Assembly: GCF_004217145.1 (NCBI RefSeq)
Contig: NZ_SHKR01000012.1
Location: 434,001-498,000, forward strand
Source: Kribbella rubisoli
GTDB lineage: Bacteria > Actinomycetota > Actinomycetes > Propionibacteriales > Kribbellaceae
Direction: 5' to 3'
DNA length: 64,000 bases
The stretch's first letter is position 1, and every line of letters begins with the position of its first letter. This document shows positions 17,159 to 26,062 of the stretch, in pieces. The translations under genes were made by a program, and so were the position numbers. The notes below the pieces were generated by a model. The model ran no database searches. It worked only from the letters and a program-made list of their open reading frames with translations, and was not told where the DNA came from.

Positions 17159-17980
17159 ATGAGCACTGAGGACGGGGTTGCGGGGCAGTGGGGCGGGACC
17201 GACGTACATTTCGGTGAGGACGGCGGGCGGCTGACGTACGGCAGCTACCTGCGCCTGCCTCAGCTCCTCGACCAGCAGCACCTCGAGTCCGATCCGCCGG
17301 CGCACGACGAGCTGCTGTTCATCACGATCCACCAGGTGTACGAGCTGTGGTTCAAGCAGGTCCTGCACGAGCTGACCGCCTCCCGGGACGCGATGCTCGC
17401 CGGGGAGCTGTGGCTGGCCGAGCACCTGCTCCGACGGGTGCACACGATCGAGCGCGTGCAGACGCAGCAGGTCGACATCCTGGAGACGATGACCCCGCAG
17501 GACTTCGGCGAATTCCGGCACCGGTTGTCGCCGGCGTCCGGGTTCCAGTCGGTGCAGTTCCGCGAGATCGAGTTCCTGTCCGGCGCGAAGGACCCCTCCT
17601 TCGTACGACGCTTCCGCGGGCTGACGTCAGTGGAGCAGGAGCGTCTGCGACAGCGCCTGGAGGAACCGACGCTGTGGGACGCCTACCTCGAAGTACTCCG
17701 GAAGGCCGGTTTCGACACCGACACCGAGGACGCCCTCCGGCACGCGCTACGGAAGGTCGCCGGCGACAGGTCGCAGTACGCCGCCATCTGGGAACTCGCC
17801 GAAGCCCTCCTCCAACACGACGAACTAGCCGCCGCCTGGCGAGCCCGTCACGTAGTCATGGTCGAACGCATGATCGGCACCAAACCCGGCACCGGCGGCT
17901 CGTCCGGCGCCAACTACCTCAGAAGCCGCCTGGACCTCCGCTACTACCCCCTCCTCTGGAACCTCCGCACCGCTCTCTGA
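17159..17980 (+). CDS. kynA: Tryptophan 2,3-dioxygenase
   Basis: The 273-residue, haem-dependent enzyme opens L-tryptophan to N-formylkynurenine. The family signature FITIHQVYELWFKQVLHEL is present near residue 57, as are SGFQSVQFREIEFL and the C-terminal GTGGSSGANYLRS substrate loop. No kynureninase or formamidase is adjacent. NAD synthesis in this window uses the aspartate route instead, so this enzyme may serve catabolism. The ATG at 17159 gives the usual length. Confidence 0.95.
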   Translation: MSTEDGVAGQWGGTDVHFGEDGGRLTYGSYLRLPQLLDQQHLESDPPAHDELLFITIHQVYELWFKQVLHELTASRDAMLAGELWLAEHLLRRVHTIERVQTQQVDILETMTPQDFGEFRHRLSPASGFQSVQFREIEFLSGAKDPSFVRRFRGLTSVEQERLRQRLEEPTLWDAYLEVLRKAGFDTDTEDALRHALRKVAGDRSQYAAIWELAEALLQHDELAAAWRARHVVMVERMIGTKPGTGGSSGANYLRSRLDLRYYPLLWNLRTAL

Positions 17981-18106
17981 CCGGCTTTCCGGAAACAAAC
18001 CGGCACCTGGTGACGAAATGTGTCCGGAAACCTCGTGGGCCGTGACGTCCACCGCTAGGGTCGCGTCGCACGGTGTGTGCGGCTCGCGTGGAGGAGAGGT
18101 CTGGGT

Positions 18107-18712
18107 GTGAAGCTCTACTCGGATGTGGGGGTGCAGCGGGTTGGGCAGCTTGTGGGGGACCTGGTGTTTGTCGCCTGGGTCTTGGTTTGTGTGGAGTTGG
18201 GGCTGATCGTCTTCAAGATCACCAACGCGTTGGGGTTGCCGGGGCGGAAGGCGGCTTCGGCGGGGGACGGGTTGGCGGGGCAGTTGCGGCGGTTGTCGGA
18301 GCCGATCGGGAAGGTGCCGGCGGTGGGGGACCAACTGCGGTCGCCGATCGACGGCGCTGCGGGTGCTGCGGGACAGATGGCGCAGGCAGGGCGGGATATG
18401 GCGCACGCCGTGGAGCAGTTGGCGTACGTGCTCGCCGGCGTGACGATCGCGCTGCCCGTGCTGTTCGCAGTACTGATCTGGCTTCCGCGGCGGATCCGGT
18501 TCTCGCGGCGGGCGACGGCGGCGCAGCGGTTCATCGACAGTGCGGCCGACCTGGACCTGTTCGCCCTGCGCGCCATGGCCAATCAGCCCATGCACAAGCT
18601 CGCGAAGATCTCCGACGACCCCGTCAGCGCCTGGCGCGAGCGCGACCAGACCGTCATCGCCCAGCTCGCCACCCTCGAACTCCGCTCCAACGGCATCAAA
18701 CCACCCACTTAA
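18107..18712 (+). CDS. Two-span membrane protein of unknown function
   Basis: The 201-residue protein has two hydrophobic spans (VFVAWVLVCVELGLIVF near residue 20; LAGVTIALPVLFAVLIWL near residue 110). An amphipathic, partly coiled external loop separates them, and a basic cytosolic tail follows (PRRIRFSRRATAAQRF). The start is the GTG at 18107, 7 nt after GGAGGAGAGG. The protein is conserved-looking but unassigned. It lies 47 bp before the response-regulator gene on the same strand. Confidence 0.7.
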   Translation: MKLYSDVGVQRVGQLVGDLVFVAWVLVCVELGLIVFKITNALGLPGRKAASAGDGLAGQLRRLSEPIGKVPAVGDQLRSPIDGAAGAAGQMAQAGRDMAHAVEQLAYVLAGVTIALPVLFAVLIWLPRRIRFSRRATAAQRFIDSAADLDLFALRAMANQPMHKLAKISDDPVSAWRERDQTVIAQLATLELRSNGIKPPT

Positions 18713-18718
18713 CTGCCG

Positions 18719-18752
18719 CTTGACGCTGTCTTGACGGGGCTGAAGCTACGCT
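18719..18752 (+). promoter_or_regulatory. Direct repeat and promoter-like region upstream of the two-component genes
   Basis: CTTGACG occurs twice with an 11-bp period (18719-18725 and 18730-18736), separated by CTGT. Direct repeats one helical turn apart are the usual binding pattern of OmpR-type regulators. The repeat can also serve as a -35 element; TACGCT at 18747-18752 is a possible but poorly spaced -10. Confidence 0.4.
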
Positions 18753-18759
18753 CAGTGGC

Positions 18760-19443
18760 ATGGCGCGGGTGCTGCTGATCGAGGACGATGATGCGATTCG
18801 TACGTCGTTGGGCAAGGCCCTGACGGCGGCCGGACACGTCGTGTCCGCAGTAGCAGCCGGCGCCGACGGGGTGGCTGCCGTCGCCCGCGACAAGCCCGAA
18901 GTGCTGTTGCTCGACCTCGGCCTGCCGGACCTGGACGGGCGCGACGTGCTCGCGATGGTGCGGTCCGTCAGCGACGTACCGGTCATCGTGGCGACCGCGC
19001 GGGACGACGACGCGAGCGTCGTACGGCTGCTCGATGCCGGCGCGGACGACTACGTGATCAAGCCGTTCAGCGCGGCCCAGATGGACGCGCGGATTCGCGC
19101 CGTACTGCGACGTCTCGGGCAAGACCAGCAGGGTGAGTCGACTGTCGAGGTCGGTGGGTTGCGGATCGATCCGCGGAGCCGGGAGGTCACCGTGGACGGG
19201 GCCGCGGTGGAGCTGACCCGCAAGGAGTTCGATCTGCTGCTGGCGTTGTCGCGCCGGCCGGGTGCAGTGGTGACGAAGCGGGAGCTGCTCGCGGAGGTCT
19301 GGGGGTTGCCGTGGGGCGGCGGCGACCGGACTGTCGACGTACATCTGTCCTGGTTGCGGCGGAAGCTCGGTGAGACCGCGGCCGAGCCGCGGTTCCTGCA
19401 CAGCGTCCGCGGGGTCGGGATCAAGCTCGCGGCGGACGGGTGA
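18760..19443 (+). CDS. OmpR-family response regulator
   Basis: The 227-residue protein has a receiver domain with the acidic pair (IEDDD), phosphoacceptor aspartate in LLLDLGLPDLDG near residue 52, TAR switch threonine and KPFS lysine. A winged-helix DNA-binding domain follows (LTRKEFDLLLALSRRPG, then TVDVHLSWLRRKLG and HSVRGVGIKL). It partners the kinase encoded immediately downstream, overlapping by GTGA at 19440. A tandem repeat in front of the gene suggests autoregulation. Confidence 0.92.
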   Translation: MARVLLIEDDDAIRTSLGKALTAAGHVVSAVAAGADGVAAVARDKPEVLLLDLGLPDLDGRDVLAMVRSVSDVPVIVATARDDDASVVRLLDAGADDYVIKPFSAAQMDARIRAVLRRLGQDQQGESTVEVGGLRIDPRSREVTVDGAAVELTRKEFDLLLALSRRPGAVVTKRELLAEVWGLPWGGGDRTVDVHLSWLRRKLGETAAEPRFLHSVRGVGIKLAADG

Positions 19444-20750
19444 GCATGCGCCGCCGCATCCTGCTGCTCTCGGTGGGCATGACCACCTTGGTCGTGCTCG
19501 CGTTCGCCGTACCGCTGGTGATTCTGCTCCGCAGTACGACGGCCAGCGAGGCGAAGGACAAGGCGCTCTACCGCGCCGAGACTGTCGCCTACTACGTCGG
19601 GGACAAGGACCACACGGCTGACGACATCACGGCGTACATCAACGGGTTGAAGAACGGGCCGGGGAACATCTCGGTGCGGATGCCGGACGGTACGACGCTG
19701 GGCGACCCGCCGCCGGGCGGCGTACCGAAGCCGAAGTCGATGCCGGCCGACTACAACGACGACGACGGCGACGACGACAAGGGACCGCCGAAGCTCGGCG
19801 ACGCGGACTATCGCGATATCAACGGCGGGAAGGCGGTCGATCTTGCCGTCGACACTCCCACTGGGCCGGCTTCGGTTTGTCTTTATCTGACTGCGGACGA
19901 GCTGTACGACGGGTTGGTGCCGCGGCTGCTGATCCTCATCGGCGGAAGTCTGCTGGTGTTGTTGCTCAGCATCGTCGGCGCGGAGCTGGTGTCGCGGCGG
20001 TTGGCGCGGCCGCTGGAGGAGACGGCGAGTACGGCGGAACGCCTCGCGGCCGGCGATATGGAAGCGCGCGCTCCGACGACCGGTCCGGCGGAGGTGGCGA
20101 AGGTCGGGGCCGCGCTGAACGGGCTCGCGGACCGGATCGACGAGGTGATCGCTGTCGAACGCGAGGCTGTGGCGGATCTGTCGCATCGCTTGCGTACGCC
20201 GCTGACCGCGCTTCGGCTCCAGGTCGAGGCAATGCCGGACCGCGAGCGCGCCGAGGAACTGAACACGCAGGTCACCAGCTTGGAGCGGACGTTGACCGCG
20301 GTGATCAGCGCGGCACGTCGGCCTCAGCGGGAAGGCCGGGTGCCGCACTGTGACGCCGTCGAGGTGACGCGGGCGCGTACGGCCTTCTGGGAGCCGTTGT
20401 TCGAGGACCAGGGTCGCGAGCTGACGTTGGACCTACCAACGAGTGCTGCCATGGTCCGCTCGTCCGCGGAGGACCTTGCCGCAGCGCTCGATGCGCTGGT
20501 GGAGAACGTCGTCGCGCACACACCCGATGGCACTCCCGCGCAGATCACCCTGACCCGCGACACCTCCCACATCCACATCACCGTCGCCGACGAAGGCCCC
20601 GGAATCCCCCTGGGCGCAGGTGAGCGAGGCCGCTCCGACCGAGGCTCCACCGGCCTGGGCCTGGACATAGCCCGCCGCTACGCCGAAGCCACCGGCGGCC
20701 ACCTGACCATCCACCGCAACCAGGTAGAACTGACGCTCGCCTCCAGCTAG
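19440..20750 (+). CDS. Sensor histidine kinase with an acidic periplasmic-side loop
   Basis: The 436-residue kinase has a membrane span at residues 5-27, an extracytoplasmic sensor of about 130 residues, and a second span near 158-180. HAMP, HisKA (DLSHRLRTPLTALRL, phospho-histidine near 248) and HATPase motifs (ENVVAHTPDG; DEGPGIPLG; GLGLDIAR) follow. The sensor holds an [13 protein letters not shown] stretch (NDDDGDDDKG) that could bind cations. The start is the GTG at 19440, or the ATG at 19446. Its stop overlaps the convergent catC by 4 bp. The signal is unknown; proximity to the catechol genes does not prove a link. Confidence 0.9.
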   Translation: MSMRRRILLLSVGMTTLVVLAFAVPLVILLRSTTASEAKDKALYRAETVAYYVGDKDHTADDITAYINGLKNGPGNISVRMPDGTTLGDPPPGGVPKPKSMPADYNDDDGDDDKGPPKLGDADYRDINGGKAVDLAVDTPTGPASVCLYLTADELYDGLVPRLLILIGGSLLVLLLSIVGAELVSRRLARPLEETASTAERLAAGDMEARAPTTGPAEVAKVGAALNGLADRIDEVIAVEREAVADLSHRLRTPLTALRLQVEAMPDRERAEELNTQVTSLERTLTAVISAARRPQREGRVPHCDAVEVTRARTAFWEPLFEDQGRELTLDLPTSAAMVRSSAEDLAAALDALVENVVAHTPDGTPAQITLTRDTSHIHITVADEGPGIPLGAGERGRSDRGSTGLGLDIARRYAEATGGHLTIHRNQVELTLASS

Positions 20751-21013
20751 ATCTTCGAGGGGTGCGTCGCCAGTGGGGTTACGTGGATCTTCATGTAGGG
20801 GAACAGCGGCAGGCTGGACAGGATTTCGTGGAGGTCGTCGTTGGTCGGTACGTCGAAGATGCTGATGTTGGCGTACTCGCCGACGACTCGCCACAGGCCG
20901 GGCCAGACGCCCGACCTCTGGAGTTCGGCGGCGCGTGCCTTCTCCTGCGCGAGGAGGGGTGCTGCATCCAGGCCGGGCGGGAGCTGGACGTCCATGCGGA
21001 CGTGGAAGAACAT
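20747..21013 (-). CDS. catC: Muconolactone delta-isomerase
   Basis: The 88-residue product is close to the family's usual 90-96. It begins MFFHVRMDVQLP and contains VVGEYANISIFDV and SSLPLFPYMKIHVTPLA, all typical of CatC. It converts muconolactone to 3-oxoadipate enol-lactone, the third step of catechol ortho-cleavage. The ATG overlaps the catB stop by one base (TGATG). It is the last gene of the five-gene minus-strand operon. Confidence 0.94.
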   Translation of the reverse strand: MFFHVRMDVQLPPGLDAAPLLAQEKARAAELQRSGVWPGLWRVVGEYANISIFDVPTNDDLHEILSSLPLFPYMKIHVTPLATHPSKI

Positions 21014-22146
21014 CAGGTCTCCTTGGTCAGGTTGCGTCGGCGGAGCGCGGCGACCGCGTCCAGGTCCAGTTCTACGCCAAGGCCCGGGCCGTCCGGGAGT
21101 TGCAGGGTGCCATCGACGTACGACAGCGGCGTACGCAGGATCTCCTCGGTGAACAGCAGCGGGCCGAAGAGCTCACTGCCCCACGTCACCCCGGGCGCCG
21201 CGCAGGCGAGCTGCAACGAAGCCGCCGTGCCGATGCCGGTTTCGATTGACGTGCCGCCGTGGCAAGGGATGCCGGCGGCGGCGGCGATGGCGGCGATGTC
21301 TCGCGAGCGGCGGAGGCCGCCGAGTTTGGTGGTCTTCAGAGACCAGATGTCGGCAGCACGCAGATTCACCAACCGCAACGCATCGACAGGTGTTCGCAGC
21401 GATTCGTCGGCCATGATCGGGATCGGGAGCAGACGATTGAGCTCGGCCAGAGCCTCCACCTGCTCACCAGGCACAGGTTGTTCGACGAGTTCGACTCCGG
21501 CCCCGGCCAGGCGCGGGAGATAGGTCTTCGCCGTCAGGAAATCCCAGCGTGCGTTGAGATCCACACGCACCCCGGCCGCGCCCGCGAGCTTCTCGGCGAT
21601 CGCGCACACCCGGCGCGTGTCTTCCTCCGGAGCCAGTGCACCCATCTTCAGCTTGAAGCTGCGGTGCCCGTCCCGCAGCTTCGCCAGCGCCTCCTCGACC
21701 ACAACCTCCTCCGGCTCGGCGCCCAACGCCCACGTGACGTCGACCGACGTACGCGCGAGTCCGCCGAGCAGCACATGCACGGGTACGCCGAGGGACCGCG
21801 CCCACGCGTCATGCAACGCGACCTCGACCGCACACTTCGCGTATAGGTTGGCGCCCACCCGGTCCGAAATGCCGGACCACAATCCCGCGATGTCGGCGAC
21901 GGACCGGCCGGGCAGCAACGGGGCGACGTACGTGTCGAGGGTGACCTTCATCGACTCGACCGACTCGCCACCCCACCACGGGCCGCCCGGGACCACGCCC
22001 TCGCCCACACCCACGACACCGTCGCGGGTGTGGACGAAGGCCAGCAGTACCGGCTGGGCGGTCATCGCGACGCGGGCGAACCGGTGCGGTCGCCGGAGGG
22101 GTACGTCGATGATCACCGTCTCCAGCCGGTCGATGGTGAGATCCAT
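21013..22146 (-). CDS. catB: Muconate cycloisomerase
   Basis: The 377-residue enolase-superfamily enzyme lactonises cis,cis-muconate to muconolactone. Catalytic elements seen are the SFKLKMG lysine pair near residue 165, metal ligands in DLNARWD, LVEQPV and MADES, and the opposite-face lysine in KTTKLGG. The N-terminal capping domain starts RLETVIIDVPLRRPHRF. It shares one base with catA upstream and one with catC downstream, so the three are translationally coupled. Chloromuconate cycloisomerase is an alternative but the catC partner favours the non-chlorinated route. Confidence 0.93.
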   Translation of the reverse strand: MDLTIDRLETVIIDVPLRRPHRFARVAMTAQPVLLAFVHTRDGVVGVGEGVVPGGPWWGGESVESMKVTLDTYVAPLLPGRSVADIAGLWSGISDRVGANLYAKCAVEVALHDAWARSLGVPVHVLLGGLARTSVDVTWALGAEPEEVVVEEALAKLRDGHRSFKLKMGALAPEEDTRRVCAIAEKLAGAAGVRVDLNARWDFLTAKTYLPRLAGAGVELVEQPVPGEQVEALAELNRLLPIPIMADESLRTPVDALRLVNLRAADIWSLKTTKLGGLRRSRDIAAIAAAAGIPCHGGTSIETGIGTAASLQLACAAPGVTWGSELFGPLLFTEEILRTPLSYVDGTLQLPDGPGLGVELDLDAVAALRRRNLTKET

Positions 22147-22994
22147 CAGCCCTGCTCGAGCTCGAAGTCATAGGACACGCGCCGTACGCCGCTGCCGTCG
22201 TCGACCGGGTCGAGGATCAGCTCGGGCTTGGTCGCCTCGGCGACGTCGGAGTCGAGCCACTCACCACCGGCGAAGTACAGCTGCGTCGTCACAGTCCGGT
22301 GCCCTGATGCCCGCACCATCAGATGCAGGTGCGCCGGCCGCCACGGATGCCAGCCAGCGGCTTCGATCAGCTTGCCGGTCGGCCCGTCGGTCGGGATCTG
22401 GTACGGCGCCGGCTGCACGGTCCTGATCTCGAAACCGCCAGAAGCATCCGTCGTCACCACACCCCGCAGATTGCCCAGCGGGATCCCCGGCGCGAAGCCC
22501 GAGTAGTAGCCGTCGGCATCGGCGTGCCAGACGTCCACCTCGGCGCCGGCCAGCGGCGTACCGTCCACATCGCGCACCTGCCCCGACAGCACCAGCGGCT
22601 CGCCCTGTTCGTCGGCCCGATGCGGCAACTCGCACGACGACGACAACCGCACCTGGTCGGGCAGGTAGTACGGGCCAAGGATCGAGCCCTTCGTCCCGTG
22701 CTGCGAAGAGGCCGCGACCTCCTCGACGACGTGCTCGACGAACACGTCCATGAACAGCGGCCACTCGCCTACCTCACCAACCTCCATCAGCCAGGCCTTG
22801 GCTGCCTGGAACTCGGAGTACGTGACGGCATGCGAGCGGATCGCCGAGTGCACGCCCTGCAGGACGGCAGTGACCACAGCACTCACGCGCTCAGGTGAGA
22901 CCTCGGCAGCCGAGCGTGATGTCGATTTGAAGTTCGAGCTCGCGTTCGCGCCGGAGCCCGCGGCGGTGGGAGAGTCCTGCACAGTAGTCATCAT
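22146..22994 (-). CDS. catA: Catechol 1,2-dioxygenase (intradiol)
   Basis: The 282-residue enzyme cleaves catechol to cis,cis-muconate. It has the helical linker of catechol-type intradiol dioxygenases (residues 30-110) and the Fe(III) ligands: a tyrosine in LGPYYLP, another in ADGYYSGF, and the two histidines in HPWRPAHLHL. The ATG at 22994 follows AAGGAG by 4 nt. It lies 8 bp after the monooxygenase gene, whose product would supply catechol. The first 30 residues are Ser/Ala-rich and poorly conserved. Confidence 0.95.
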   Translation of the reverse strand: MMTTVQDSPTAAGSGANASSNFKSTSRSAAEVSPERVSAVVTAVLQGVHSAIRSHAVTYSEFQAAKAWLMEVGEVGEWPLFMDVFVEHVVEEVAASSQHGTKGSILGPYYLPDQVRLSSSCELPHRADEQGEPLVLSGQVRDVDGTPLAGAEVDVWHADADGYYSGFAPGIPLGNLRGVVTTDASGGFEIRTVQPAPYQIPTDGPTGKLIEAAGWHPWRPAHLHLMVRASGHRTVTTQLYFAGGEWLDSDVAEATKPELILDPVDDGSGVRRVSYDFELEQG

Positions 22995-23002
22995 GCGCTC
23001 CT

Positions 23003-24556
23003 TCAGCGGTTCAGGATCCGGCTGACGTCGGTCGGGTTGATCAGGTCGGGGACGGTCCAGCCGTCCAGGTCGTACTCCGCGAGCATGGTCTCGGCGAAGC
23101 CCTTCATCGCGGCGGTCTCGCCCTGCGCTTCGGCGGCGAACAGGATCTCGGCCTTCACGTTTTCGTGGTTGCCGGAGTAGTTCCGCTCGTACAGCTCGTG
23201 CCGTCCGCCGAACTCCGTGCCGACCGAATCCCACAGCGCCTTCATCAGCTTGGTGCGCTCGACGGCGTCGTACCCTCCTGAACCGCGGACGAAGCGGTCC
23301 AGATAAGGCCGGACCTCAGGCGTCTTGAAGTCCACGGCGCTGGAGTTGAGGTAAATGAGGCCGGAGGCAACATCCTGCTGGATGATCTCCTTCACCCGCG
23401 GGTATCCGGTGATCATGAACTGCCGGTAGATCAGCCCGTAGTCGAGCTTCGGCAGCACGGTCCCGTTCGGTCCCGGGTCCGGGTTCAGCGCCATCGCGTC
23501 GGCCATGCAGCGGAACAGGTTGCGCCAGCCGATCACCTCGCCGACCCGGGTCTGTACACCGCGGAAGTCCTTGCTGCCGGTGCATTCGAGGGCCTTGAGT
23601 AACAATCCGGCGATGAAGTCGAGCTTGACCGACAACCGGATGCAGCCGTGGAACGTGAACCGCGGGATGAACCCGGACTGCGGGAAGAAGCCGTTGATCT
23701 TGTCGACATCGCCGTACAGGAAGATGTTCTCCCACGGCACCAGCACCTTGTCGAAGACGAAGATCGTGTCGTTCTCGTCCAGCCGGCTCGACAGCGGGTA
23801 GTCGAACGGGCTGCCCATCACGTCGGCCTGCATGGTGTACGACGGCCGGCAGATGAGCTTCACACCAGGGGCGCTCATCGGGACCGTGCAGATCAGTGCG
23901 TACTCCTTCTTCTTGATCGGCAGCCCGTAGTGCGCGATGAAGTTGTAGTTGGTGATCGCCGAACCGGTCGCCACCACCTTCGCGCCGGACACGATCACGC
24001 CCGCGTCGGTCTCCTTCTCGACCCGCATGAAGATGTCACCGGCCTCGTCCGGCGGCAGGTTGCGGTCGACCGGCGGGTTGATGATCGCGTGGTTCCAGTA
24101 CAGGACCTTCTCCTGCGACTCCTTGTACCAGCGCTTCGCGTTCTCCTCGTACGGCGCGTAGAAGTCGGTGTTCCCGCCCAGCGTGCCGAGGAAGCTGGCC
24201 TTGTAGTCGGGGCTGCGGCCCATCCAGCCCCAGGTCTGCCGGGCCCAGTGCTCGATCGCGCGGCGCGAGCTCTGCAGGTCCTCGACGCTGTGCGGCGTAC
24301 GGAAGAACGCGTGCGTGTATCCGCCGTTGCCGGTGTCGGTCGGGACGGTGATCTCGTCCTTGGTGGCGGGATCGTGCAAGGCGTCGTAGAGCCGGGCGGT
24401 CATCCGGGCCGGGTTGCGGAACGCCGGGTGCTCGGTGACGTCCTTGACGCGTTCGCCGTAGATCCAGATCTCGCGGTCGTCGCGGATCGAGTCCAGGTAC
24501 TCCGCTCCCGTCATCGGGCGCTTGGTCGTGGTCTGCGGCTCGACAGTCGTGGTCAT
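23003..24556 (-). CDS. pheA1: HpaB-family flavin-dependent monooxygenase, large component (probable phenol hydroxylase)
   Basis: The 517-residue protein belongs to the 4-hydroxyphenylacetate 3-hydroxylase (HpaB)/phenol hydroxylase family, which adds an ortho hydroxyl using FADH2 from a partner reductase. Family blocks include [20 protein letters not shown], the flavin-contact region around [14 protein letters not shown] and [12 protein letters not shown]. Being followed by catA, it probably converts phenol to catechol, as PheA1 of Rhodococcus does; 4-hydroxyphenylacetate would not feed catA. The ATG at 24556 has AAAGGAC upstream. The symbol is tentative. Confidence 0.85.
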   Translation of the reverse strand: MTTTVEPQTTTKRPMTGAEYLDSIRDDREIWIYGERVKDVTEHPAFRNPARMTARLYDALHDPATKDEITVPTDTGNGGYTHAFFRTPHSVEDLQSSRRAIEHWARQTWGWMGRSPDYKASFLGTLGGNTDFYAPYEENAKRWYKESQEKVLYWNHAIINPPVDRNLPPDEAGDIFMRVEKETDAGVIVSGAKVVATGSAITNYNFIAHYGLPIKKKEYALICTVPMSAPGVKLICRPSYTMQADVMGSPFDYPLSSRLDENDTIFVFDKVLVPWENIFLYGDVDKINGFFPQSGFIPRFTFHGCIRLSVKLDFIAGLLLKALECTGSKDFRGVQTRVGEVIGWRNLFRCMADAMALNPDPGPNGTVLPKLDYGLIYRQFMITGYPRVKEIIQQDVASGLIYLNSSAVDFKTPEVRPYLDRFVRGSGGYDAVERTKLMKALWDSVGTEFGGRHELYERNYSGNHENVKAEILFAAEAQGETAAMKGFAETMLAEYDLDGWTVPDLINPTDVSRILNR

Positions 24557-24567
24557 GAAAAGTCCTT

Positions 24568-25122
24568 TCAGGCAAGGGCAAGCGGGGTGAAGACGGCCGC
24601 GGCGTCGAACCAGCCGCGCTCGGGGCAGTCCAGCGATCCCGACCAATGGGTCTCGACCGGACCGAGGTTGCGGAACCGGCCGCCGTGGAACAGCAGCGGG
24701 TCCCGGGCGGTGATGTCGACCGCGTCCACCTCACCGATCACGATCAGGTGGTCGCCGCCGTCGTAGGTCCGCCACGGCCGGCACGAGATCGTCGTGGCCG
24801 CGCCTTCGAGCAGCGGAGCGAGGGGACCGTCGACCCAGCCGGGCGCGCGGTCTGGCGATTGGATGGGACGCCCGGCGAAATGCCAGGCGACGTCGAGCTG
24901 GTCGTCGGCGAGCACGTTGATCGCGAACGGCTTGCCGTCGAGGTACTGGCACGCCTTCGACGTGCGGCCGAGCGTGACCTGCGCGAGCGCGGGCTCGAGC
25001 GAGACGGCGGTGAAGGCGTTCACGGTCGCGCCGTGCGGCCTGCCCTCTTCGCTGGTGCAGGTCACCACGGTCACGCCGGTGGCGAACTGGCCGAACGCGT
25101 TCCGGAGTTCTCGCGAGTCCAT
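24568..25122 (-). CDS. pheA2: Flavin reductase component of the monooxygenase
   Basis: The 184-residue protein is an HpaC/PheA2-type flavin:NAD(P)H reductase. It begins [19 protein letters not shown] and carries [16 protein letters not shown] and the [15 protein letters not shown] block of the split-barrel fold. It would supply reduced FAD to the oxygenase encoded 11 bp downstream. It is the first gene of the minus-strand operon. The promoter lies in the gap to the IclR gene, which holds two strong operator-like repeats. Confidence 0.9.
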   Translation of the reverse strand: MDSRELRNAFGQFATGVTVVTCTSEEGRPHGATVNAFTAVSLEPALAQVTLGRTSKACQYLDGKPFAINVLADDQLDVAWHFAGRPIQSPDRAPGWVDGPLAPLLEGAATTISCRPWRTYDGGDHLIVIGEVDAVDITARDPLLFHGGRFRNLGPVETHWSGSLDCPERGWFDAAAVFTPLALA

Positions 25123-25142
25123 CTGCGTCACCTCTTTCGGAT

Positions 25143-25177
25143 GTACGCTCTGCGTACAGCAAGTACGCCTGGCGTAC
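25143..25177. promoter_or_regulatory. Two tandem 15-bp inverted repeats between pheA2 and the IclR gene (operators)
   Basis: GTACGC-TCT-GCGTAC at 25143-25157 and GTACGC-CTG-GCGTAC at 25163-25177 have identical perfect 6-bp arms and 3-bp spacers, and start 20 bp apart, about two helical turns. They sit 21 to 55 bp upstream of the pheA2 start and 70 to 104 bp upstream of the IclR start, and are the obvious binding sites of that regulator. Confidence 0.75.
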
Positions 25178-25246
25178 GACAAGACAGTGGAGCCCTCGGC
25201 GGCGACTGTCAAGGGCTCAACAACTTTCCGTGGAAGGATGGCCCGC

Positions 25247-26062
25247 ATGGTTGGGGAGGGGAGCGAGCGCGATTACGTGCAGAGCATCGAGCGCGGATTC
25301 GCCGTACTGCTCGCGTTCGACGCCGACCGGCCGAGCCCGACGCTGGCCGAGGTCGCGACGGCGACCGGGCTGTCGCGTCCCGCCGTACGCCGGATCCTGC
25401 TGACCTTGCAGAAGCTGGGGTACGTCGCCGCTGTCGGCAGCCGGTGGACGCTGACGCCGCGGGTCCTGACGATCGGGCAGCACTACGCCGCGACGCACAC
25501 CTTCGTGGAGACCGCGCAACCGCATCTGCTCCGGCTGGCCGAGGAGACGCAGGAGTCGGCGTCACTCGCACAGCTCGACGGGACCGATGTCGTGTACGTC
25601 GCCCGCGTCCAGGTCCGCCGGATCATGGCGGTCTCCGTCGACGTGGGAAGCCGGGTGCCGGCGTACGCGACCTCGATGGGGCGTGTGCTGACCGCATGGG
25701 CTGATGCGTCGGTCGTGGACGCGGTGCTGTCGGCCGGGTTGCCGCGGCTGGCGCAGCGCACGATCACCGACCCGACGATCTTTCGCGACGCGCTGCATCA
25801 GGTGCGGCAGGACGGGTACGCCGTCGTCGAGTCCGAGCTCGAGGACGGTCTGCTGTCAGCGGCTGTCCCGGTCCGTACGCCGGATGGCGCCGTACTCGCG
25901 GCCCTCGCGTACTCGACAACTGTCGGACGTCGCACCGAGAGTCAGATCGTCGAGAAGGTCATCCCGCTGATGCAGGAGACCGCGGCGGCGATCGCCGAGG
26001 ATCTCCGCCTGCTGGGTGGCACGCGCCGCCTCGACGCGCACGCTCGCGACGGCTTCTACTGA
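25247..26062 (+). CDS. IclR-family regulator (PcaR/PobR type)
   Basis: The 271-residue protein has a winged-helix domain (SIERGFAVLLAFDADRPSPT, then GLSRPAVRRILLTLQKLGYV) and a C-terminal ligand-binding domain with family blocks DVGSRVPAYATSMGRVL and DGYAVVESELEDGL. It resembles beta-ketoadipate-pathway regulators. It is divergent from the phenol/catechol operon and probably controls it through the two repeats at 25143-25177. The ATG at 25247 is preferred over 25238 because GGAAGG ends 9 nt before it. Its 3' end overlaps the convergent LysR gene by 7 bp. Confidence 0.9.
   Translation: MVGEGSERDYVQSIERGFAVLLAFDADRPSPTLAEVATATGLSRPAVRRILLTLQKLGYVAAVGSRWTLTPRVLTIGQHYAATHTFVETAQPHLLRLAEETQESASLAQLDGTDVVYVARVQVRRIMAVSVDVGSRVPAYATSMGRVLTAWADASVVDAVLSAGLPRLAQRTITDPTIFRDALHQVRQDGYAVVESELEDGLLSAAVPVRTPDGAVLAALAYSTTVGRRTESQIVEKVIPLMQETAAAIAEDLRLLGGTRRLDAHARDGFY

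Noticed and set aside
25123..25246. The GTACGC repeats as a transposon end or att site
   Set aside because: They are symmetric operator-type dyads within a divergent promoter next to an IclR gene; no target duplication or integrase is present.
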